NCBI GenBank assembly: GCA_964410675.1
Contig: CAYPIB010000042.1
Location: 1 to 22,374, forward strand
Reading direction: 5' to 3'
From: RGIG3040 sp964410675
GTDB lineage: Bacteria; Bacillota; Clostridia; Lachnospirales; Lachnospiraceae
DNA: 22,374 nucleotides
Part shown: positions 7,032-15,258 of the stretch, in pieces
How the letters are laid out: each line of letters begins with the position of its first letter
Numbering within the stretch: the stretch's first letter is position 1
Notes under the pieces: model-generated
What the model was told of the DNA's origin: nothing
The model's database searches: none
Seen by the model: only the letters and a program-made list of their open reading frames with translations
Made by a program: the position numbers and the translations under genes

Positions 7032-7862
7032 TTAGTATGCACCAAATTTCTTAACACTCTCGGTTACTAATTGCTTAAATTTAGGTGCTGCTTTGCTGGC
7101 TGCTTCCTGAACCTCATCGTGTGTCAGTGGATTCGGGGAAATTCCGGCTGCCAGATTACAAACACAAGAGATTCCACAAATTTTCATCCCCATATGATTT
7201 GCTGCAATTGCTTCCACCGCTGTAGACATACCAACCGCATCCGCTCCTAATGTTTCCGCCATGCGAATTTCAATCGGACTTTCAAAGGAAGGACCGGTAA
7301 ACTGAATATAAACACCTTCCTGCAGCAAAATATCATTCTCTTTTGCCGTTTCTCTTATAAGCTGTTGTAAATCTTTATCATAAACTTCACTCATATCCGG
7401 AAATCTTGTACCAAGTTCATCCATATTTTCTCCAATCAATGGATTTGGCGCAAACACCGAAATATGATCCGTTATGAGCATAAAATCTCCGGCATGAAAA
7501 GACTTATTAATACCACCGGACGCATTCGTTAAGAAAAGAATTTCTGCCCCCATCAGTCTCATCAGTCTTGTCGGCAGCACTACATCCGAAATATCGTATC
7601 CCTCGTAGTAATGCACTCTGCCCTTCATACATACAACCGGCACTTCGCCAACATAACCAAAAATAAATTTGCCGGCATGTCCCGGTACTGTGGAAACCGG
7701 AAAATTATCAATTTCACTGTAATCTATTTCTGTTACTACCTTAATATCATTTGCATAATCACCAAGACCTGAACCTAAAACAATTGCTGCCTTTGGAACA
7801 AAATCAGTTTTTTCTCTAATACTTTTTAAACACCCTTGTAATTTTTCATATATTTGATTCAT
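7032..7862 (-). CDS. punA: Purine nucleoside phosphorylase (family 2, trimeric type)
   Basis: Cleaves purine (deoxy)nucleosides with phosphate to base and (deoxy)ribose 1-phosphate. The 276-aa length fits the trimeric PNP-I/MTAP family. Motifs visible are GSGLG for phosphate (30-34), VPGHAGKF, GRVHYYEGYD, LTNASGGIN, TGPSFESPIEIR with the active-site glutamate, GMSTAVEA, and CNLAAGISPNPLTHDEV with the base-binding asparagine of the guanosine/inosine type. GGGAGG lies seven bases upstream of the ATG at 7862. It is the first gene of the salvage operon; the 81 bp to spoIVA contain short inverted repeats but no clear terminator or promoter. Confidence 0.94.
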   Translation of the reverse strand: MNQIYEKLQGCLKSIREKTDFVPKAAIVLGSGLGDYANDIKVVTEIDYSEIDNFPVSTVPGHAGKFIFGYVGEVPVVCMKGRVHYYEGYDISDVVLPTRLMRLMGAEILFLTNASGGINKSFHAGDFMLITDHISVFAPNPLIGENMDELGTRFPDMSEVYDKDLQQLIRETAKENDILLQEGVYIQFTGPSFESPIEIRMAETLGADAVGMSTAVEAIAANHMGMKICGISCVCNLAAGISPNPLTHDEVQEAASKAAPKFKQLVTESVKKFGAY

Positions 7863-7943
7863 AAAAAAACCTCCCTAGAATACTGTAATTATTAACCGCT
7901 CTTACAGTTTATCATAGACAGGTTTTTTTTTCTATGTTTTTAC

Positions 7944-9431
7944 TCAAATAATAATGCAGATTAATCCGCCGTTCGTATCATTTACAATCTTCTGCATTGT
8001 CTCCTGTAATTTGACTTGACTTTCCTCACCAATCATTGCAATTTTGCCGGATATTCCGTCATTGACAAGCTGTTCTACTGTTTTTCCAAATATATTTGTG
8101 TCCCATATTCCCTCATCTTCTGCTTCTGCTTCTGCAATGTAGTTAATTAAATCCTTTGCCTGCTGTTCGGTTCCTACAATCGGAGCAATTTCTGTTTCTA
8201 TATTAGCGCGGATTAGATGAATGCTTGGGCTTTCAGCTTTAATTTTAACACCAAATTTATTGCCATGCTTTATAATTTCCGGTTTATCGAGAGTGATTTC
8301 ACTTCTCTGCGGAGTTACAACGCCATAGCCCTTTTGTCTAACCGACTCCATTGCATTTAATACTTGCGTATATTCATTTTTCATCTTCGACATATCTTTA
8401 AGCAATGTAATTAATTGATATTCACCACTTACCTGTTCGCCTAATATTTCACTCAGCATTTCATAATAAAATGATTCATCAATATCTAAGTAAATTTTAA
8501 TAAGCCCTTTCGACATATCAATATTATCAACTTTAATACGCTCTACAAATTCACTGTCAAGCGTATAAGGATTGCTCGTTATATCGCGCATATATGTATA
8601 TTGATCCATTTTTCCTTTCAGGCAGTTAATAATATCTGTTTTTACTTTATGATCATCCGGAAGCATTTCGACCCATTTCGGAAGAAAGAATTCAATACTT
8701 GAAATTGGAAACTCATACAGTACCTTCTCTAATATTTTAGTAACATCTTCTTTTTTCAGCTGCTCTAAATTCATCGGTATAGCTGCAACACTATATTTTT
8801 CCTGAATTTCTTCTGCTGCTTTTATTGCTTCATCTGAGTAAGGTCTCTCTGAATTTACAAGGACAATAAAAGGCTTTGATAATTTTTTTAATTCTGTAAT
8901 TGTCTGCTCTTCCGCTTCTAAATAAGATTCTCTTGGCAGCTCAGTAAAACTGCCGTCTGTTGTCACCACAATACCAATGCTGGCATGATCATTGATCACT
9001 TTTCTTGTTCCCAGCTCGGCTGCTTGAGTAAATGGTATTTCGTAATCAAACCATGGGGTTTTGACCATGCGCTCTTTTTCATTTTCTAAGTGTCCGCTTG
9101 CACCTTCGACCATAAAACCGACACAGTCAATTAATTTTACCGAAACCTTAACATCCTGATCCAATGTAATTTCAGCAGCTTCTTTTGGAATAAATTTCGG
9201 TTCTGTCGTCGTTATCGTTTTTCCGCCTGAACTTTGCGGCAGTTCATCTACTGCCTGCTTCTTTTCATACTCTTTTGTCATATTGGGAAGAACACAAACA
9301 TCCATAAAGCGTTTAATGAAGGTTGACTTTCCGGTTCGGACCGGCCCAACCACTCCCAGATAAAGCTCTCCATTCGTACGGTTTTGTATATCCTTATACA
9401 AATCATATGTATTAGCGGTGTAATTGTCCAT
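7944..9431 (-). CDS. spoIVA: Stage IV sporulation protein A
   Basis: Spore-coat morphogenetic ATPase of 495 aa, close to the 492 aa of the Bacillus subtilis protein. It polymerises on the outer forespore membrane (mother-cell side) and forms the coat basement layer. The N-terminal P-loop domain has Walker A GPVRTGKST (29-37), a TTTEPKF segment in the switch region, and a Walker B like KVSVKLIDCVGF. The middle region is the SpoIVA-specific domain, and the C-terminus ends in the characteristic hydrophobic GGLICIII, the part that interacts with SpoVM/membrane in the family. AAGGAGGAG is six to seven bases before the ATG at 9431. The gene would be expected under sigma-E; I looked for a sigma-E promoter between 9432 and 9494 and did not find one at proper spacing. 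Its presence marks an endospore-forming lineage. Confidence 0.97.
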   Translation of the reverse strand: MDNYTANTYDLYKDIQNRTNGELYLGVVGPVRTGKSTFIKRFMDVCVLPNMTKEYEKKQAVDELPQSSGGKTITTTEPKFIPKEAAEITLDQDVKVSVKLIDCVGFMVEGASGHLENEKERMVKTPWFDYEIPFTQAAELGTRKVINDHASIGIVVTTDGSFTELPRESYLEAEEQTITELKKLSKPFIVLVNSERPYSDEAIKAAEEIQEKYSVAAIPMNLEQLKKEDVTKILEKVLYEFPISSIEFFLPKWVEMLPDDHKVKTDIINCLKGKMDQYTYMRDITSNPYTLDSEFVERIKVDNIDMSKGLIKIYLDIDESFYYEMLSEILGEQVSGEYQLITLLKDMSKMKNEYTQVLNAMESVRQKGYGVVTPQRSEITLDKPEIIKHGNKFGVKIKAESPSIHLIRANIETEIAPIVGTEQQAKDLINYIAEAEAEDEGIWDTNIFGKTVEQLVNDGISGKIAMIGEESQVKLQETMQKIVNDTNGGLICIII

Positions 9432-9494
9432 AAAATCTCCTCCTTATACTGGTATATGTATATGCTGCCGTACTTTTTTTCATGTTATAAAAAA

Positions 9495-9548
9495 CAAATA
9501 AAAAGACACATTGAGTTAATTTGATATGCTCATGTGTCTTTTTATTTG
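9495..9548 (-). terminator. Strong terminator between the HAD-like gene and spoIVA
   Basis: A nearly perfect inverted repeat: 9495-9515 pairs with 9529-9548 over 20 bp with a single one-base bulge and a 13-nt loop. On the minus strand the GACACATGAG ... CTCAATGTGTC core is followed by TTTTTATTTG and a further T run. It starts two bases after the stop codon of the upstream gene (9551). The A-rich/T-rich flanks are symmetrical, so it could also work on the plus strand. Confidence 0.88.
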
Positions 9549-9550
9549 CT

Positions 9551-10282
9551 TTACTTTAGTATGATTCCTTTTATTTTCTTAAAATCACCATCTAATACTT
9601 CGTATGTGGCTTTAATTTGCTGTATTTGACCCAAATTTTTCTGAAATTCCGAAATATTGCTATGGAAGTACAAGCTGTCCATTCCTACAGCCTTTGCTAC
9701 ACCAATGTCAGAAATTTTTTCATTTCCAATCATAATGGATTGTTTCACTTTTAGAGAATGCTTATCAAGCAGTGCCTCCATAATCGCTTTATCCGGCTTT
9801 TGAGTTTTTACATCAGAGGAAATTACAATACCATCAAATTTATCATAAATTTTAAGCATTTTTAGTTCTGAAAGAGTAAAAGCAGCTTGCGCATTGCTTA
9901 GTAAATAAATTTTTTTCTTTTTCTTAAGACATAGCTCTAAAAATTCATCAACTCCATCATATAATTGAATATAAGCTCTTGATAACGTCCGAAATACATT
10001 GCAAATTAAATCAACCGTTTCCTTTGAAGGAATCATATGTTTTTTGATAAATAATTCTCGAAATACATCACTGATTTCAATTTCGTATAAGGGGTTTTCA
10101 GACTCCTGCTTTTTTTGTTTACAAATATGACGATACGCCGTTTTCCATTCCTTGCTGTCATTATAATTTGCCCCTAATGCTGAATATAACTCTGCCATTT
10201 TTTTATATAAATAAGGCTTACTCTCATTCGTACGAATATCTGCCAAAGTACCATATAAATCGAAAATATAATTTTGATACAT
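9551..10282 (-). CDS. HAD-superfamily hydrolase with an atypical motif I
   Basis: Protein of 243 aa with a HAD fold. Motif I is FDLYGTLAD: the nucleophile D8 is kept but the second aspartate typical of HAD phosphatases (DxD) is tyrosine (Y10). This DxYGT form is typical of the 2-haloacid dehalogenase-like branch and is also seen in some uncharacterised HAD proteins. Other motifs are YLLSNAQ (S129), the lysine in VKTQKPDKAI (K162), and IMIGNEKISDIGVAKAVGM (E188, D192). A helical cap lies between about 20 and 110. The substrate cannot be assigned; phosphatase activity is less certain than for the HAD gene at 3369-4118. GGAG is seven bases before the ATG at 10282. It appears to be a single-gene unit ending at the terminator 9495-9548. 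Confidence 0.82.
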   Translation of the reverse strand: MYQNYIFDLYGTLADIRTNESKPYLYKKMAELYSALGANYNDSKEWKTAYRHICKQKKQESENPLYEIEISDVFRELFIKKHMIPSKETVDLICNVFRTLSRAYIQLYDGVDEFLELCLKKKKKIYLLSNAQAAFTLSELKMLKIYDKFDGIVISSDVKTQKPDKAIMEALLDKHSLKVKQSIMIGNEKISDIGVAKAVGMDSLYFHSNISEFQKNLGQIQQIKATYEVLDGDFKKIKGIILK

Positions 10283-10416
10283 CTCTTATCTCCTTGCAAT
10301 ATATATTTTTAGGCATTTAATACTTTTATTATGAAGCATGATTTTAAGGCTAGTCTCTCTTTAACGTATTATATATTGCTAATTGAAATTTATTCTGATC
10401 ATTATTTTTCATCCTA

Positions 10417-12023
10417 TTATCGGCTTCCTCCGCCGCCACCGCCTGAGAATCCTCCGCCGCCGCCGGAAAACGAAGCACCTCCGGTTCCATCCGATGCCCC
10501 TAAGTAGGAAGTGTTGGAAATTGTAGTAGCATGATTCATATAAATCAAAAACATGACCGGATTCATACTATACATTCCGCAGAAACTGTCAAACCCTTCC
10601 TCGTCCATGTTTTGAAGTCCTTTTATAACAGGCTTTGCAAGATTAAACAAGGTTGCGAATATCAGATAATCGCCCCAATATTCTCTTGGTGCCTGCATAT
10701 CTGAGGTACTTTTTTTAAAGCTTTTTAAATATTTATAGAAGCCCAGCAATCTGATTTGCATATCATAACCGGTTTGTGTAAAACGCACTTTACCTTTGTT
10801 GTCTTTATCTGCCCATCCTTCGCCTTTAAGACAAGTTTTTCCATACTTCTCAAAATTCTTCTTCCATGTATCTATTTTATTATAATACTTTTCAGACCAT
10901 TTTTGCCAATCTGATAATTTAAGAGCTTCACCATCTCCCGCATCTTTTAGCAGCTCAAAAAGTTCCAGTTCAACCTTATCTGCATCAGGTATTTGTAGAA
11001 AATGTATGACGGGTTTATTGTTCACATCTTCCATTCGTATCATTTCATCAAACTGCCATTTTACAATGTAAGCAGCAATTGGCTCAGATGCAGTCATCGA
11101 ACTATCCAGCCTTAAGGCAGCACAAGTCATCGGTATACTTCGTTTAAACGGAACTGATGTCATCGGTTCTATTTTTTTAGCAGGTATCCTTCTGATTTTG
11201 GTACCATCTGCAAGTCGTATATTCCGAGATACCAATATGCCGCGGACTATAAATAACAGTACTATCATTACCACGATTCCAAGATTAAAAAGATATGGTC
11301 CGCCTCCACTGTCCATGGCCTTCTCTTTCACTTCTTCAAATGTACCATCAACCTGTCTTGCATCAAATAACTCATTTGAAAAACCAATAAGCAGATTAAC
11401 ATAATCGTTTGAGCCCAATTCATTTTTCGACCAGGCAATTACACTGCCTTGATCAAATTGAATCTCACCTTCGTAACCAAACGCCCAAATCTGGGTATTC
11501 TCTTCAGTAAGCTCTGTATCTTCCATTGACAATGTTATGTAAACCGACTGTGGCGGCGAAGATAAATCGTCCGATACAAAACGATGGTAAAATCCTGCCT
11601 GATCAATGTATTTTTTTACAAGACCATGCAAGCTATATGATACAGTATAAGTCCGATTCCCCAACTGGCTGATTCCCCAGCAAATTTCATAACCATTTTT
11701 CTTCTCAAGTATTCCACACCGATATGCTTTTTCTTCAAAGGATGAGTCTATATCCCATTCGTCTAATGTCTGATAAACCGTCCCACTGTCGTCCGTTACA
11801 GTTAAATCGGTTACACTAATACCATCTAAATTATGAAGTCCAATATAATACTCTGTTCCGCCATAGACATCATCAATCTCCCATACTTCTGTTATATCAC
11901 AGGAACCGTCTGACTTAAGAACTGCTGTAATATCAATTTCTGTTATTCCCTTCTCTTCTGCTAACACAGGGAAACAATATAATATACTGATTAAAAATGC
12001 AATCGCAGCCGTTCTGATTATCC
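10417..12023 (-). CDS. DUF2207-type membrane protein, start lost in assembly gap
   Basis: About 534 residues are visible; the frame continues from the apparent GTG at 11967 through 18 further codons (RTAAIAFLISILYCFPVLA), which is the hydrophobic core and cleavage region of a signal peptide, and then enters the N gap, where the start codon must be. The secreted N-terminal domain (about 220 residues) is the beta-rich DUF2207 domain (ITEIDITAVLKSDGSCDITEVW). A transmembrane helix (FNLGIVVMIVLLFIVRGILV) and a cytoplasmic part follow, with EYWGDYLIFATLFNLAKPVIKGL. The C-terminus is a Gly/Ser-rich tail (FSGGGGGFSGGGGGGSR), a hallmark of this family. Many relatives have extra transmembrane helices in the C-terminal half that I do not see clearly here. 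Tandem stops TAA TAG end the gene. Function of the family is unknown. Confidence 0.8.
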
Positions 12024-12123
12024 NNNNNNNNNNNNNNNNNNNNNNNNNNNNNNNNNNNNNNNNNNNNNNNNNNNNNNNNNNNNNNNNNNNNNNNNNNNNN
12101 NNNNNNNNNNNNNNNNNNNNNNN
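12024..12123. other. Assembly gap of 100 N
   Basis: Exactly 100 N, the conventional size for a scaffold gap of unknown length. It removes the start of the DUF2207 gene and its promoter. The true distance between the DUF2207 gene and the ZIP gene is therefore unknown. Confidence 0.98.
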
Positions 12124-12243
12124 GGCAGACGTTTGCCAGACTTGTTTCTAGGCGGCGGCTCTCGCTGCAATTGCTTTGGAATGCCCTCTTTTCTATGGAA
12201 ATGAGACATTAAGCGGTATCTAAAAGCTCCCATCCCCCTTTAC

Positions 12244-13020
12244 TTACCCTAATGCTACATCCAAAATCATCATAATCAAAAAGCCAACCCCAAATCCTAT
12301 CGTTCCGATATCAGAGTGCTCTCCGCTTGAAGCCTCCGGCAGCAATTCTTCCACTACGACATAGATCATCGCACCGGCTGCAAAGGCTAATAAATAAGGC
12401 AGTATCGGCTGAATAATGCCAATTAAAAGCAGCGTCAACAGTGCCGCAATCGGTTCTACAATACCAGACATTACCCCATAACTAAACGCTTTCTTTTTAG
12501 ACAGCCCCTCTCCGATGAGCGGCATTGAAATAATGGCACCCTCGGGAAAATTTTGAATCGCAATTCCGATTGCAAGCGTCAATGCTCCGGCGTATGTAAT
12601 GTCTGTATTTCCCGCAAGCAGTCCGGCAAAGACGACTCCAACTGCCATACCCTCCGGAATATTATGCAAAGTTACCGCTAGGACAAGCATTGTTGTTTTT
12701 TTTAAAGGAACCTTTATTCCCTCCGGTTCTTTAGAGTCCAAATGTAAATGTGGAATTAACTTATCCATTCCAAGTAAAAAAGCAATTCCAAGAGCAAAGC
12801 CAACAGCTGCTGGAACAAATGCAAACTGTCCCATACTTTCAGACATATCAATCGCCGGAAGTAAAAGTGACCATACCGAAGCTGCTACCATAACTCCGGA
12901 AGCAAAGCCAAGCAAAGCTTTCTGAATTCCGGACTTTATTTTGCCCTTTAGTATAAAAACGCACGCAGCTCCAAGTGTTGTTCCTATAAATGGAATCATA
13001 ATTCCTAAAACAATATCCAT
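12244..13020 (-). CDS. ZIP-family divalent metal transporter
   Basis: Integral membrane protein of 258 aa with about eight transmembrane helices, of the ZupT/GufA branch of the ZIP family, which imports zinc and other divalent metals. The two signature helices carry the metal site: LHNIPEGMAVG (H119, N120, E123; TM4) and IQNFPEGAIISMP (N157, E160; TM5). A short histidine-containing loop (IPHLHLDSKE, about 89-97) lies between TM3 and TM4, the usual place of the variable metal-sensing loop. Charged TM7/8 residues (VEELLPEA) are also present. AGGAG is nine to ten bases before the ATG at 13020. It is transcribed alone or with whatever lay in the gap. Confidence 0.92.
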   Translation of the reverse strand: MDIVLGIMIPFIGTTLGAACVFILKGKIKSGIQKALLGFASGVMVAASVWSLLLPAIDMSESMGQFAFVPAAVGFALGIAFLLGMDKLIPHLHLDSKEPEGIKVPLKKTTMLVLAVTLHNIPEGMAVGVVFAGLLAGNTDITYAGALTLAIGIAIQNFPEGAIISMPLIGEGLSKKKAFSYGVMSGIVEPIAALLTLLLIGIIQPILPYLLAFAAGAMIYVVVEELLPEASSGEHSDIGTIGFGVGFLIMMILDVALG

Positions 13021-13066
13021 ATTATCTATCTCCTATTCAATATAACTCATATAGTTCTATCTTTAT

Positions 13067-13094
13067 TCTATACCAAAATCGGAAATTAATGCAA
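13067..13094 (-). promoter_or_regulatory. Possible promoter of the ZIP gene
   Basis: On the minus strand TTGCAT (rc of 13089-13094), 16 bases, then an extended -10 TGG-TATAGA (rc of 13067-13072). The -35 is poor (3/6) but the extended -10 compensates. It is about 47 bp upstream of the ZIP start codon. No clear metal-regulator operator was recognised beside it. Confidence 0.4.
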
Positions 13095-13172
13095 ATCCAA
13101 TTTTAGATAAGATTACTTAATTTACTATAGATTCAAAAAAGCAGAAGATTCAACAAATTTTTCAATTAACAT

Positions 13173-13240
13173 AGAAAACACCCATACTTTGTTTTTAATT
13201 ATTTTCAGCAATCGAATTTAAAACAAAGGGGGTGCTTTCT
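13173..13240. terminator. Long hairpin separating the mal operon from the ZIP gene
   Basis: An inverted repeat with two parts: AGAAAACACCC (13173-13183) against GGGTGCTTTCT (13230-13240, one mismatch), and CTTTGTTTT (13087+100 to 13195) against AAAACAAAG (13220-13228). A 24-nt loop closes it. The plus strand continues with a long T-rich tract (TTTTTATTTTATTT); the minus strand has only a short TTTTC within the stem end. Every neighbouring gene is on the minus strand, so the expected role is termination of the upstream mal/secreted-protein transcript, yet the stronger U tract faces the other way. The rest of the 342-bp intergenic stretch 13021-13362 shows no gene on either strand. Confidence 0.6.
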
Positions 13241-13362
13241 TTTTATTTTATTTCCTACAAAATATTACGCTGACTTCAGATGTACAAATTGAAAAAAATA
13301 TCTTAAACTCGAAGGGCAGTAAGTACTAAGCTAAGGTTAATTTTTATATTACATAGTTTTAG

Positions 13363-14349
13363 CTAAAATCCATAGTTAGGATGTGGAATTTTAAGAGATG
13401 TTTTTCCTCTTAACGTAGTTACCTTAAATGTTCTTATATTATAATGATAATCTTTATTTTTCTTTTTGTTTTTATAATTATAATAGTACTTACATGCCAT
13501 TTGCACTTTATTATTATAACCTTTTGATTGTAAAATTTCAGTATTTTTTATAGTTCTGCTGCCAGCTCTTACCATTTTATCAGCTTTTGAATATTTAAAA
13601 GAAGGAATTACTATACTTTCATGAATAAAAGTGCTATTTCCAGCATATCCTAATATCTGATTCTGATCACTCTCACCCTTAAATTTTACAAAAACCAAGG
13701 TAAGATTAGTTGATCTGTTTATAGTATAAACTGCAGAAATATTTTCAATTGTGGATGTTTTTCTCAAACCATTACAATATGATCTAACCGCATCATAAAT
13801 GCTCAGCCCTTTACCAACAATTGGTGCTTCACCAGCTTTAGTTACTGCAACAGACTTAATTAATCCACTAAGAGCTGTTCTCCTACCATAATATTTCAAA
13901 TCAGCGATTACATCTGTTTTGGTTAAATTCCCACTTCCGGTTGGAATACCCGTAATAATTTGCACCTCAAATAATTTTCCGTTATAAACAGCATTCTGTC
14001 TTTGACTTCTCCAAGTAATCCCTCTCTCTTTAGGAGGTACTTTAATTCCATTTCTATTAATTATTCTTTTTTTTGACCCTATTTCAGAAGTATTGTATTT
14101 CTTACTCTGTGATGATTGAATTAAGTTCATCACTTCTTCCTCTGATATGGAACTACACTTCATTTTATTAATATTTTTATCAATTTTTCGTATTTTATTA
14201 ATATTTTTATTATAATTATGAACTAACTTAAGTCTATCCATATAGAGACTGTCTACAGTATTCTTATTTGTTGCATTAACAGTTATAGAATTAATCGAAA
14301 TTATGAAACAAGCGATGAAAACAACTACGCTTTTTAATACACTTTTCAT
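13363..14349 (-). CDS. Secreted protein of unknown function, 328 aa
   Basis: I do not recognise this protein with confidence. It has a clear Sec signal peptide: basic start MKSVLK, a hydrophobic core to about residue 22, and a likely cleavage after VNA (residue 26). Residues 27-75 are Lys/Asn-rich and helical. About 100-230 form a more conserved-looking domain (PPKERGITWRSQRQNAVYNGKLFEVQ, with TKTDVIADLKYYGRRTA and PIVGKGLSIYDAVRSYCNGL in order), and the C-terminus is strongly basic (YYNYKNKKKNKDYHYNIRTF) ending in NPNYGF-like HPNYGF. There are three cysteines in the mature part and no lipobox, LPXTG or transmembrane anchor, so it is probably released. It begins 36 bp after malG with AAAGGGGA six bases before the ATG and no terminator between, so it could be co-transcribed with malEFG. 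Its composition (Lys, Asn, Ile; AT-rich codons) differs from the mal genes and hints at acquisition. A secreted bacteriocin-like role, such as the geobacillin-26 type, is only a guess. Confidence 0.75.
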   Translation of the reverse strand: MKSVLKSVVVFIACFIISINSITVNATNKNTVDSLYMDRLKLVHNYNKNINKIRKIDKNINKMKCSSISEEEVMNLIQSSQSKKYNTSEIGSKKRIINRNGIKVPPKERGITWRSQRQNAVYNGKLFEVQIITGIPTGSGNLTKTDVIADLKYYGRRTALSGLIKSVAVTKAGEAPIVGKGLSIYDAVRSYCNGLRKTSTIENISAVYTINRSTNLTLVFVKFKGESDQNQILGYAGNSTFIHESIVIPSFKYSKADKMVRAGSRTIKNTEILQSKGYNNKVQMACKYYYNYKNKKKNKDYHYNIRTFKVTTLRGKTSLKIPHPNYGF

Positions 14350-14385
14350 AAATATCCCCTTTCTTTTTTCTCATTTTTAATCCCT

Positions 14386-15258
14386 CTACCCTTTTACAGA
14401 GCCTGCTAATCCATCAGCATAGAACCGCTGCATATAGACAAACAAAATTGCAATTGGTATTGATACACAAACTGCTCCTGCCGCAAAACAGGTATACCAG
14501 TTGTCAATATATTCTTTTTCCAGCATTCGCCATAATCCAATCGAAACAGTAAAATATTTGGCATTTGCCCGGCAAATAACCCTTGCAAAAATAAAATCTA
14601 GCCATGGGCTTAAAAAAGCAGTAAGTACTGTATAAACAATAATTGGTTTACTGAGAGGAACTGTTATTTTAGTAAATACATCCCACTTCGTTGCCCCATC
14701 AATATAAGCCGCTTCGTCAAGTGCTTTTGGAATTGTATCAAAGAATCCTTTGGCGACATAAAATCCGACTCCCGAGCCGGCCGAATATACTAATACTAAG
14801 GCAACCCGAATCATAGAGCCCTCCGATAAGCCTAAGCTTTTCAGTATATAATATACTGCTACCATCGACATAAAGCCGGGAAACAGTCCCAAAATCATAC
14901 ATACATTCATCATTGCTTTTCTAACTTTAAAGCGCAGACGACTCATACAATAAGCCACTGATAACACAAAGAAGCTTGATATAATACAAGAAAATATTGC
15001 TATAATCAATGTGTTCATAAACATTCTTGGAAAATTCAAAACAGACGTGTCTGTCCATAGTTTCACATAATTATTCAAAGTATAAGTCTTCGGAAAAAAC
15101 GTCGACATATAAAAACCTTTTTCCCCCCTAAAGCTTGTCAGCACTACCCAAATAATAGGCATCAGCCATACAAATGATAATACTGCTAACGATGCATGAA
15201 CAATTGTATTAATTATCCCTTTTCTTGCCTTTGCAGAACCCGAGTTAATATTTTTCAT
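14386..15258 (-). CDS. malG: Maltodextrin ABC transporter permease MalG
   Basis: Inner-membrane permease of 290 aa with six predicted transmembrane helices, the second permease subunit of a carbohydrate-uptake-1 type ABC importer. The EAA loop that contacts the ATPase is clear at about 182-205 (DEAAYIDGATKWDVFTKITVPLSKP). The C-terminal region (WLDFIFARV, then YFTVSIGLWRM and QRFYADGLAGSVKG) is typical of MalG-like subunits. AGGAGGG lies about ten bases before the ATG at 15258, inside the end of malF; the malF stop and malG start share one base (TAATG), so the two are coupled. Maltodextrin specificity is inferred from malQ and the MalE-like binding protein, not from this subunit alone. Confidence 0.9.
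   Translation of the reverse strand: MKNINSGSAKARKGIINTIVHASLAVLSFVWLMPIIWVVLTSFRGEKGFYMSTFFPKTYTLNNYVKLWTDTSVLNFPRMFMNTLIIAIFSCIISSFFVLSVAYCMSRLRFKVRKAMMNVCMILGLFPGFMSMVAVYYILKSLGLSEGSMIRVALVLVYSAGSGVGFYVAKGFFDTIPKALDEAAYIDGATKWDVFTKITVPLSKPIIVYTVLTAFLSPWLDFIFARVICRANAKYFTVSIGLWRMLEKEYIDNWYTCFAAGAVCVSIPIAILFVYMQRFYADGLAGSVKG

Noticed and set aside
7863..7943. Short inverted repeats (ACTGTAA/TTACAGT and CATAGA/TCTATG) between spoIVA and the PNP gene
   Set aside because: Six- to seven-bp stems, no T tract on the transcribed strand; not convincing as a terminator or operator.
9432..9494. Possible sigma-E promoter (CATATACA) before spoIVA
   Set aside because: A -10-like CATATACA exists on the minus strand, but the only ATA-containing -35 candidate is about 21 bases away instead of about 16, so the pair is not supported.
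10283..10416. TATAAT in the gap upstream of the DxYGT HAD gene
   Set aside because: A TATAAT exists on the minus strand but no acceptable -35 lies 16-18 bases upstream, so no promoter was called. The 134-bp gap holds no other recognisable feature.
10417..10500. GC-rich repeats at the end of the DUF2207 gene as a possible DNA repeat array
   Set aside because: They encode the family's normal Gly/Ser-rich C-terminal tail and need no separate explanation.
12124..12233. Minus-strand open frame MGAFRYRLMSHFHRKEG... running into the 100-N gap
   Set aside because: Only about 36 residues are visible, the only purine-rich site touches the ATG with no spacing, and the composition does not look like a protein family. 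Kept as a finding about possible repeat sequence, not as a gene.
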